DNA of 64,000 nt from Lucinisca nassula (taxonomy: Eukaryota > Mollusca > Bivalvia > Lucinida > Lucinidae): NCBI GenBank assembly GCA_963580285.1, contig OY757026.1, positions 85,844,651-85,908,650 on the forward strand, in the 5' to 3' direction. Positions 1 through 10,000 of this stretch are shown one piece after another; the stretch's first letter is position 1; each line of letters starts with the position of its first letter. The translations under genes were made by a program, and so were the position numbers. The notes under the pieces are model-generated. The model was not told the DNA's origin. It made no database searches and saw only the letters and a program-made list of their open reading frames with translations.

Positions 1-48
1 GAAGGTTCTGGCGAGACTGCGCGGATGCGCAGGCTCGCCTGAACCTTC
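1..48. repeat. Palindromic hairpin at the window edge
   Basis: GAAGGTTC...GCGAG...CTGCGC / GCGCAG...CTCGC...GAACCTTC. Probably the right end of, or a whole, hairpin repeat. Confidence 0.5.
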
Positions 49-233
49 GCTGCTCGCATAGGCGATAAGTACCAAAATCGCTTGACGGGGCCCATATAAT
101 AACTCAATATAACTTTGAGATCATGGAAATATGTTCGAAATTGGGTTAGTTCAAACCAAAGTGCCGGGTCATCAGATATATAGATGATTACTTTACAACG
201 CTATCATTGCGCTCCTCTATGAATTAAAGGTAT

Positions 234-290
234 ATTGTGTGTATTCATTAGAATCGCCTTATTGAGGCGATTCTAATGACTACACACAAC
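234..290. repeat. Short palindromic hairpin repeat
   Basis: Arms TTCATTAGAATCGCCT and AGGCGATTCTAATG with GTGTGTA/TACACAC outside; the centre of a small MITE family also at 18520-18595, 10575-10610 and 54380-54715. Confidence 0.7.
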
Positions 291-359
291 GTACTTTTTA
301 ATGATAAAATCAGGAAAAGATCCTTAAAATACCCAGGTATGTGGATATATGCAGTATTT

Positions 360-727
360 CATTACGAAAACACGCCAATATAATTCTGAACCCCCCCCCC
401 CCCCCCACACACACACACACACACACACCCTCCCGCCCTGAACCGCTCTTTTATATAGTAAAATTTGGGTTTCCAGGGGGTAAACCTTTTTTTTCATATT
501 TCTGCTCAAAATAAAGATTGTAGGTACTCGTTAAGACCGCCTCGTGCTCTAAACTATACATGGTGGGCACTCGTTAGAACTGTCTAGATGAGGCGGCTAT
601 AACCTGTACCCAAAATCTATATATATGATTAGAAAAGAGAAAAATATCACAATTTTTCATATTAAAATTTTCGTTGTTTTTTTTCCGGCGGTAAAATTTA
701 CCATGTATTTGAATAAGCGTGTTGAAT
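360..727. mobile_element. Hairpin MITE (MITE-A), degraded core
   Basis: Starts CATTACGAAAACACGCC and ends near GAATAAGCGTGTTG. Includes a C15-17 run and (CA)n at 391-428. The family has ends CATNACGAAAACACGCC and a central palindrome CTCGTTAGAACCGCCTC / GAGGCGGTTCTAACGAG. Confidence 0.65.
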
Positions 728-775
728 TCTTGGAAAACTCTAAGGAGTCAATAGGTAGTTCGAATTAGCCAAGGT

Positions 776-1072
776 TTTGTTTGATTTGATGTTTAACGTC
801 CCCGTCAACACTGTAAAGGTCATTTTGGAGACGTTGCTTCCAATTTTGTGGGACTTTTACCCGACATTGAGATGAAATGACATCTCAAGCCCTGCCGCCC
901 AATGAAACCAATAGGGTTTATTAGCATGGACGGTCCGCCTCGCACCGCGGTTCCTGGACAGGCTTAGATCCTCTAAACGGTTTACCAGTACTAGTGTGCG
1001 GGCCGGATTCAGCTCTGCGTGGAAGCATCATACAGCCCATATATTTCTTCAAGTCCCTATGGACGGGGGCCT
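776..1072 (-). mobile_element. SINE-A copy with 14-bp target duplication
   Basis: GAATTAGCCAAGGT flanks it at 762-775 and 1073-1086. The family (about 300 bp) runs GCCCCCGCCCATNGGGGCTT to a tail ending CCTCAAATCAAACAAACAAA; here it is on the - strand. Target duplications of 9-14 bp at several copies show retroposition. There is no clear tRNA head; weak box A/B-like sequences (TGGGCTGCATGATG, GAGCTGAAACC) are the only promoter hints. Confidence 0.85.
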
Positions 1073-1109
1073 GAATTAGCCAAGGTAAATGAGTATTGAA
1101 TTTTCATTG

Positions 1110-1398
1110 CTTTATGATAAAACGCCTATAGAAATACATTGCAAATTTTACCACCGATATATTGCAAATTTCAAGATTAAAAATTGTGATATTTTTCTTA
1201 TTTCTGCTCAAAATATAGATTGTGGCTACACGTTAGAACCGCCTCATCGCCTGGATGAGGCGGTTCTAACGAGTTCCCACAATCTATATTTTAGAGCAGA
1301 AATAAGAAAAATAATGTTTACCACTGTAAACCCCAGTTTTACTATATAAAAGTGGGATTCAAGGGGTGTCAAAATTATTTAGGGGTGTTTTCGTGATG
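1110..1398. mobile_element. MITE-A copy
   Basis: Central palindrome at 1229-1280 (ACACGTTAGAACCGCCTCAT ... GGATGAGGCGGTTCTAACG) with outer arms AAATATAGATTGTG / CACAATCTATATTT and right end GTGTTTTCGTGATG. Confidence 0.75.
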
Positions 1399-1521
1399 TA
1401 TACAATAGGACTTTGATGCCGCGAACACCGATGGTCCGTTTGCCATGGCTGAGTTGAACACGTTATTGAGTCCCTGGGGGAACTTTTCAACTCTTTCCAT
1501 AGCTACTCGTATTATTGACGG

Positions 1522-1815
1522 CCCCCGCCCTTCGGGACTTGAAGGCTGCATGATGCTCCATACTCCACGCAGAGCTGAAACCGACCGCACAGGGGCACTG
1601 GTAAACAGCTTAGAGGATATAAGCCTGCCCAGGCAAAGCGGTGCGAGTCGGACCGCCCATGCTTATAAACACTATTGGTTTCATTGGGTGACAGGGCTCG
1701 AGCTGTCACTTCATCTCAATGTCGGGTAAAAGTCCCACGAAATTTAAACAATGCCTCAAAATGACCTTTACAATGTTGGCGGGGGCGTTCTACCTAAAGT
1801 CAAACAAAATCAAAC
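1522..1815 (+). mobile_element. SINE-A copy, diverged
   Basis: Starts GCCCCCGCCCTTCGGGACTT and runs through ATTGGTTTCATTGGGTGACA to CAAACAAAATCAAAC. No target duplication recognised. Confidence 0.8.
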
Positions 1816-1949
1816 TAATAAGACTGAGTGATAATTTGGGGATATTTTTTCTTCCTTTATCTTGTTTGTTCGTTTGAGTTGAGATTTTCCATCCCCGCAA
1901 ACACTAAAATACCCTCGCGCTCTCCATTCAGAAATGCACTATAGAAAAA

Positions 1950-2387
1950 TACAGTAAAAGTCCGCTATTAAGACAATCTAAAATAAAATTAATACTATTT
2001 CTGCTTTTAAAAGCTTATTTAGAAGGGTGCAGTTATTCTGTCTTCGAATGTCCTACACACAATGTCCTCTGATCAGCGACCACCTTTGGAACTGTTCAAA
2101 AGTTGTCTTAACCCATATATGCCTAGCGGCCCTTTTCTGGGACATTGGCAAACAGTGTAGATCCAGATCAGACGCCGCAGAACGTGGCGTCTGATCTGGA
2201 TCTGCACTGTTTGCTTGAGGAACATTCGTTTTTGTAAAATTTGCCACAAAGAAAACCAAACATGACACCCCTATAATTGGAAATGGACCACTCCAAAGTA
2301 ACTAGGTGGAAGATTCTATTGTCATATATGGGTTAAAGACCTTTTTTGAACAGTGCCAAAGGTGGTCTTAATTAGAATTTTACTGTA
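1950..2387. mobile_element. MITE with TACAGTAAAA ends
   Basis: TACAGTAAAA (1950-1959) and TTTTACTGTA (2378-2387) are inverted. Inside are GACCACCTTTGG-type arms and a separate hairpin (2148-2214, CAAACAGTGTAGATCCAGAT...), a nested palindromic repeat. Confidence 0.7.
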
Positions 2388-2399
2388 GATATGATATGT

Positions 2400-2890
2400 A
2401 TAATATGTGTAGTTGATAGTTAGGGACCGTTCTGACGAGCACCTCCAATCAATATTTAGAAGACAAACGAGGCTGAAAGATGAAACGCTACAGATTTTGG
2501 TTCAGTTGTTCAAAACTAACAATGTCGTAAATTTTTACACTGCTGAAATTTGATCATTTGATATGGTTAATGAGGTAAAATTCCTATAATATGACCATCT
2601 TTGAGATGTTAAAAAACTAGTCTTTAAGACCACTTTTGAACTGGTCATAATGTTGTCTCTTTATAGAAGGCAATGAGTGCAGAAAACACACCGAAATACT
2701 GACTGAACCCTATTGAGTATGCGTTTTTTAAAAGAAGAATGAGTCTTAAGTTTGGTTGGTTTTAATAGCGGAATTTCAATACATGTACTACTAATTTTGT
2801 AGAACTATATGTGAGCAAGAGCTACTCGCAACCCTTTTCTACCACTGTATTAAAGATTGTAGTTAACAAAGTTCATTAAGCTTATCCGTG
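2400..2890. other. No feature recognised
   Basis: About 490 bp of AT-rich sequence. A half of the GACCACTTTTGAACTGGTC hairpin appears at 2629. No exon or ORF supported. Confidence 0.5.
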
Positions 2891-2892
2891 TT

Positions 2893-3085
2893 CGCCCCCG
2901 CCCATCGGGGCTTGGAGAAATAGTGGTTTGAGTCAGACCGTCCGGTGCATATAAGCCTTTTGATTTCATTGGCCGCTTCAGATGTCATTTCATCTCAATG
3001 TCGAGTAAAAGACCCACAAAATTGGAAGCAACGTCCACAAAATGACTTAAATGGTGTTGACGGGGACCTTAAACCTCAATTAAAA
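2893..3085 (+). mobile_element. SINE-A copy with internal deletion
   Basis: The first ~40 bp (GCCCCCGCCCATCGGGGCTT) are joined to the second half (GAGTCAGACCGTCC onward); about 100 bp are missing. Confidence 0.75.
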
Positions 3086-3262
3086 AATAGAGAAAACTGG
3101 GGTTTACAAGGATACATATTATTCTACTTATTTCCGCTCTAAATATTGAGATTGTAGGTAGTCGTTAGAACCGCCTCGATGAGAACCTACAATCTATGTT
3201 TGCACTAGTAATAAGAAAAGTGTAAAAAAACAACAACAACAAAACTTAACCTAAAAATATCA

Positions 3263-3510
3263 CCTAGCACTGCAGTGGCCGACGTCCTTAACCACTGCGC
3301 CACAGAGGCATGTCCAAAAAGGATGCTCATATAGCGCATATAAGGCTATCCGGCACTGCAGTACACTCTGTATATAAGGGTTTATTTGATACTATTTTAT
3401 TTTTTTTCCGGGACTATGATTAATTCTCTCTGCAATGGAAGCGACTTTTCGTCTTCACAACCATAGTGGAGACACAGTCAGGGTGCTTTGACTGCGATTC
3501 GAACCCATTT
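3263..3510 (-). mobile_element. SINE-C fragments in inverted orientation
   Basis: 3263-3312 (CACTGCAGTGGCCGACGTCC TTAACCACTGCGCCACAGAG) and 3397-3505 (TTTTTTTTCCGGGACTATG to TGCGATTCGAACCC) are antisense to the adjacent SINE-C, giving a potential foldback. Confidence 0.75.
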
Positions 3511-3514
3511 TTTG

Positions 3515-3712
3515 GGATGTCTCTGTGACGCAGTGGTTAAGGACGTCAGCCACTGCAGTGCTAGGCGACGTCGCCGCATCTGCGCGCGGGTTCGAATCGC
3601 AGTCAAAACACAATTTATTTATCCCTGAGTTTGTCTCCAGTATGGTTGTAAAGATGGAAAGTCGCTTCCATTGCTGAGAGAATACATCATTATCCCGGAA
3701 AAAAAAAAATAC
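3515..3712 (+). mobile_element. SINE-C (tRNA-headed)
   Basis: GACGCAGTGGTTAAGGACGT (box A) and GCGCGGGTTCGAATCGC (box B) with a tail ending in ten or more A near 3700. Confidence 0.8.
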
Positions 3713-3900
3713 TGAAAAAGTTTTGATAGCACTATAATGTTAGATGCATATGTTTTCATCATGTGGCGATGCCTTGAACAACTGGATGTTCCTCTTGCGA
3801 GTGTTGTATACAGCTAGATAGGTAGGCATGAATGACGGGTATTACGGATGACATTATCTTACACGGATGAGCTTTCCTAAAGACTCGACAATCTTTTCAG

Positions 3901-4010
3901 GAATGGGAAGATGACAGATTGATTTGGGATCCAGCGGCTAAAGATGATATAGATATTATCTACGCTAAGCCTTCAACAGTTTGGAAACCTGAACTGATAG
4001 TTGATAATTC
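3901..4010 (+). CDS. Receptor exon 1 in window (loop D region)
   Basis: Acceptor TCTTTTCAG ends at 3900 and donor GTAAGT starts at 4011. The 110 nt read EWEDDRLIWDPAAKDD and then a segment ending in VWKPELIVDNS, matching the nicotinic receptor stretch W.D.RL.W....I..I......VWKPEL...N. It begins in phase 0 at GAA and ends with two bases of a Ser codon completed by exon 2. An upstream exon must exist; none was recognised in 1-3900. Confidence 0.88.
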
Positions 4011-7000
4011 GTAAGTTGAACCTTTTGAGCAAGAGAATGAAACGAGTTTTTCAAACATGGCTCTTCGCCATTTTTTGTGGTAAAAAACACTGGCTTTTTT
4101 TTGCATTTTGCTTGTAATAATTTATTGCAATGCCGTTAAAATTATTAATGTAGCGGCTTCGGTTTTAACGAATGAAACATTAACCATTAAGACGCCGAGA
4201 AAAACTACATATGAAAATGTCGTCTGCTTATGTCGTCTGTTGATTCATTTTGCGAACTTCTTAAAAATATGTTTGCATATAGGCAAACAGTGTGGGCCCA
4301 GATCAGACTGCTCCTACAGTCTGATCTGGGTCCAGACTGTTTGCAAAAATACTTTTAAGGTAACCATCAGACGGCAAAGCAGACGACAATTGTCGTGATT
4401 GACATTTTATGGGTTAAGCTATATGGTTACCTATCTGACATAAAGGAAAATGTTATAACCCCTAGTTTACTCATACCAAACCTTAGTTTCTATGGAAAAA
4501 CAAATAAAAGTCTAACTGCACTAAACATTCCTGTAGAGATTTTTAAAAGGGCTAATCACTCTATAGAAACTTTGAACGCCAAGGGCCTTTTAGTAAGTAA
4601 CCTTCAGTTAAAACAGTCAATATTGTGATAGGCTCCTAAAATATGTTTGTTTTGTGCGAAAATATTAATCTAAAGCAATAAACATTTTGACAGAAATGTA
4701 ACGTTCAAATACCCAAAATAAGTAGCATATATAAGTTGTATTCGAGACTGATACATTCGAGTCATGTGAAAAAATTCTTCGGATCCTCTGACAGCTAGGG
4801 GAAAAGATCGATGTATGTGTCTGCTGAACCCTGCCGTCCATGGTATAAACCCTATTGGTTTCATTAGGTGGCAGGGCTTGAGATGTCATTTCATTTCAAT
4901 GTCGGGTGAAAATCCCACAAAATTGGAAGCAACGTCTCCCAAATGACCTTTACAGTGTTGACGGGGACGTTAAACCTCAAATCAAACAAACAAACTGTTC
5001 AGCATAATGTTAAGTTTGTTTGTTTTGGAGTTTAACGGCCCTGTCAACATTATTTTAGGTCATTTTTGAGCCGGTCAGTTTACCTATCCACACTTTTCCT
5101 GGGTAGGTTACATGACGATAACACATCCATACAAAATGGCTACTTTTCTGATGAAAATTTGTAGTAATTTTTTTCTTATTTGTACTGGAAACAAAGGCTA
5201 TGAGTGCTCCTTAGAACCGCCTCATTGAGGCGGCTCTAAGGAGTACCCACAACCTATGTCTTGGAGCAGAAATAAGAAAAAAATGTTTACCCCTATAAAC
5301 CCCAGATTTCTATACATAAAGTGGGGTTTAAGGGGGTGTTCATTTCACGGACTTGTTATCGTGATGTACGTAAGCGGGTAACCAGCACAGTGCACATTCT
5401 ACAACTGTCCTTCTTGAATCAGTGGAAGGGAGAGAATGGCCGTGAAAAGATTTCATGATCAATCTCCACGAAAGAATGTCGCCGACCCGCGTCCTCCTGA
5501 TCACCAGTCAGACGCTTAGCATAACTGTGCAATAACGAAATTTGGTAGGGACGGTGACTCAGACTGCACGGTAAACAGACAGAAGTGTTGTAACAAGCTA
5601 ATATGTCTTGCGTTGATTAGAGTTTAGTTCCTCATATGTTGTTTTATAATATCTGAGAGAAAAATCAAGTTATGTTCTGTTCTGTTCTGTTTATTGGGGA
5701 GCGAATGTGGTAACGGTCTATTCTAATTTATTGTTAAATATGTTCTAGAAAGGGTCATCCTTTCGAAGTAAGGAATACACCACAAACCTGGAAAATATGA
5801 AGTGTGCATGTTTTCTGGACCAGACTAGCTAATTTCGGCCAATTAGGCCTCATCAGTGACCCACAGGGAGACTTTTTACGGACATTCCCAGCCACCAGCT
5901 GTAGTGACGTTTAATATGTTCTAGAATGGGTTATCCCTTTTAAAGGCATTTATTCTTGCTTATTTGGGACTATCATTTCATTACATAATATTGTATCGTC
6001 ATCAGTCCTGACTGAAAGGAAGTCCTCTGTCTTCAACAGGTAAGGGGCCTCCTCGGGGAAAATCAATAGATTAACTAACTGATGACTGAAGTGTACATTA
6101 ATGATTTTCTCCTTAAATGCCTCGGCCAGGGAATTCAACAAGAGCTACCAATCACCCTATTAAGGACTGCCTTTGATCTGCTGTAGACACTATATCACAC
6201 GGGGCAATAAAACATTATTAACACACGGTGTGTGCTACAGTTACAAGAATAAATGCCTTTAAAGGTGCATTATTGAGCTACCGGGTCTCAATTTTTTTTC
6301 TGTTTTTTATCATCAATACATACTCCTTTGTCATGTGTGCACTTTTGGAGCCAAATACAGCTTCAGAACTTTGTGAAAATGGTCGTTTTCATTCGTGTTT
6401 ACCCTTAGTTCTGAACATGTGTTCGGAATTTCTGTTCTAAAAATAAATCTGTCACTTTACACATACATCGCGACAGTATCGTCTCTGAGTGTCGTTACTT
6501 ATGGCATGGTATTCAGCGTCATATTTCTTCCGATTCAGGCATGGCCTAAGTAATCAAGGCCAAAAATGAACGTCGCATAGCGTCAAATATGGGGATTCTA
6601 TTTTTGTCACGAACTAAAAATAGATCTAACTAGTGTGCGAAACCTAGTTAGGGAATCCCTCTCAAACTCGTTTACCTGTCATCATAATTGTTCGCATTTT
6701 TGCATAAAATGCATTCATTTGTATTGTTTTAAAGAAAAATACCGGCTATATGTAATTTATTTTTGGAAGCATTTTTTCCGGATAGCTCAATAATGCACCT
6801 TTAAAGCCCCTAAATTTGTCGAATTTATGCCAAATGTGCGGCAAATATAAATGGTTCCTAGGTTTCTCGTTAACGTTTACAAACACTGTTTAAGTTTTCA
6901 TTAAAATAATGTTATATTTCTACAAGCAAGATATTCACAAGTAAAATAATACAAATTCGTTGAAATAAGGGATATCTGTAGCTTGCAAAAAATTTAAGAC

Positions 7001-10000
7001 TCAGCCACGACAGCATTTTCCGATAAATAGCATCACTTAGTCCATGTATATTGGGCCCTAGCTTTATGAGAAATAAGGCTTGACCCACCATCTGAATCGT
7101 CAGCTTTGCAGATGATGCAGACGATTTACATGAAGTGTCAAGCCTTATTTTTTCCTGAAAAAGAAATGAAATTACAAAATATTAGAGTGCCGTCTGCTCT
7201 ATGATTTTCTAACAGCGTTTGAAGGATTAAAATAAGACGGAAAATACACACTATTCAATAAATAATATCTCAACAACATATCGTGTAAACAGGTTCTACA
7301 AATTATATTTGCGCACCTGAGTTTAAAAATTAAGACTCAGCCACACTCAGCCACGACAGCATTTTCCAATAAATGGCATCACTTAGTTCGTGTATATTGG
7401 GCCCTAGCTTTATGAGAAATAAGGCCTGACATTCTAGCGAATTAAAAGTCGAACGGCCTCCGTGTCCTTGTGGCTAAGAGCGCTGACTCTAAATCATTAG
7501 GTCTCTCGCCGCTATAGTTGAGCCTAGCTCGGGTCACATATGAGACGCAAAGTTCTTCAACGATTGTTTGTTTGACTTGCGGTTTAACGTCCCCGTCAAT
7601 ACTGCATAGGTCATTTTGGAGACGTTGCTTCCAATTTTGTTGGACTTATACCCGATATTGAGATGAAATGACATCTCAAGCCCTGTCGCCCAATGAAACC
7701 AGTAGGGTTTATAAGCCGCTATGATGGGCGGTCCGACTCGCACCGCTTTGCCTTAGATCCTCTAAGCGGTTACTAGTACTCAACTGTGGCCGGTTTCAGC
7801 ACTGCGTGAAAGCATCATGCAGCACATCTATTTCTTCAAGCCCCTGTGGGCGGGGCTTAGGTCAGGTGGTTTTTCTCCGGGTACTCGGCTCGTTTTCGCC
7901 CATCTTTGACGTTCGGTTCGATAAAAGTAAAATAATCTTGAAAGGACCGAAAAAAAAAACATCATGAAAACAAGTCTATATAATTTTGACCCGCTTAAAC
8001 CCCACTTTATATAGTAAAACTGGGGTTTACGGAGGTTATACATTATTGTTCTTATTTTGCTCAAAAACATAGGTTGTGGGTACTTGTTAGAGCCGCCTCA
8101 AAGAGGCGGTTATAACAAGTGCCCGCAATCTGTGTTTTGAGCAAACATAGGTTGTGGGTACTTGTTAGAGCCGCCTCATAGAGGCGGTTCTAACAAGTGC
8201 CCGCAATCTGTGTTTTGAGTATAAAATATCTCAGGATTTTTATCTGAAAAATTTCATATTTTGTGGAAAGTGTTTTCCAATATATTTAAATAGGCGAGCT
8301 TTCGTTATGAAAAACAACAACAACAACAATAATAAAAAAAAAAAGAATCAAATCACTAACAGTGCTGGTATAAGTGTCAGCTGCCAAAAATGGTTCTTAA
8401 CGGCGACTTAGCCTGTTTTGTTTAGCTGCCATGTTTTACAGATACACTCTTTAACACTCAACTCTGTTGTCACAGTGACAAAAATATCTTAGCTAAATAT
8501 AATTGTTGCATGTACAGTACAATACCGCTATTAAGACCACCTAAAATTAAAACTAAATCTGCTTTGAAAAGCTTATTTAGAAAGTTTTCGTTATTTTTTC
8601 TTCGGTTTTTCTGCATACAGTGTCCTCTGGACATAGACCACCTTTGGGACTGTTCAAAAGTGGTCTTTAAGACCACTTTTGAACAGTCTCAAAGGTGGTC
8701 TTAATAAAAATTTTTTACTGTATCTTGTAGCTTTAGTCAAGAGACTGACACATGCCAGTCTTCAATGGCCATAATTCATGACAGAACTGTTTACAGCTTT
8801 AGGTTTCGCCAACTGAACTTTCGGGATAACCACAGTAAGACCGTGTTAAGACTGTCCACAGAGCTCTGAATATCTTCACTGATCAGTCTGAATGTTTGTG
8901 CACAGACGTTCTTAATTTGTGTACTCTTCCAAATCACGCCTTCTTCAAGTAAAGGATTTTTTTCTTGTCTTTTTTTTCAAACTTGGTATCTGTATGTAGA
9001 AAGTAGATTCTATATATACCGGATCTACGAGGGCTGATTGATATATTGTGAGCCTCTTATTGAAGAGGGTATGCAGGGATGTTCTTTTTAAGTCCTACTA
9101 TTCTCTGACTATAGAGGGCCTTGTACCCAAGGACTGGTCTCATTTGGTCAATTCAAGATAAGCAGCGTTTGCAAAATCGGTGAAAGAGCAGTGATCCAAT
9201 ATTCATGAATATTTGCATAAAAAAGGTTTAACACCTAAGGATATCCATAATGATATGGGTAGCAACACTAGGGAAAGATGCCCATTCATATGCTACAGGG
9301 AAAAGGTGTGTGACGAAATTTAAGCGCGACAGACAGAGCTTTGAGGATGACCCCCGTCCTGGAATGCCTGTCAGTGTTGCAACCCAAGAAATGGTCAATA
9401 AAGTCCATGATATTGTTATGACTGACAGACGAGTCACAGAAAGCTATATAGCCAGTAGATGGCATTTCACAGGAAACAGTACCTTCCATTCCATTCGAAC
9501 AGAGGATCTTGCAATGAGAAAGGACATACTATGCTTCACTTCTGACGCAGTACGGGACAATATTAAACTTAAGCGCCGCGGAAAACTCACCAAAGGTGTG
9601 TTGTTCCATTAGGACAATGTTCCCGTTCACAAGTCTGTCATTACAATGGCTGCCATTCACGACTGTGGCTTTAAATTGATTGTGCATCTGCCCTATTCAC
9701 CTGATCTCGCGCTTTCAGACTTTCATCTATTTCTAAAACTGAAAACGGCTATTTCAGGCGCCCGCTTTCAGTCCGATGATGACGTCATATATGCAGTCAA
9801 TGGCTGCCATTCACGACTGTGGCTTTAAATTGACTGTGCATCTGCCCTATTCACCTGATCTCGCGCTTTCAGACTTTCATCTGTTTCTAAAACTGAAAAC
9901 GGCTATTTCAGGCGCCCACTTTCAGTCCGATGATGACGTCATATATGCAGTGGATGACTTTCTGAACAACCAAGAAAAGGAGTTCTATAAAAGTGGAATT

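Noticed and set aside
324..509. Short frame with Val-Cys and Gly runs
   Set aside because: It is a translation of the poly-C/(CA)n microsatellite.
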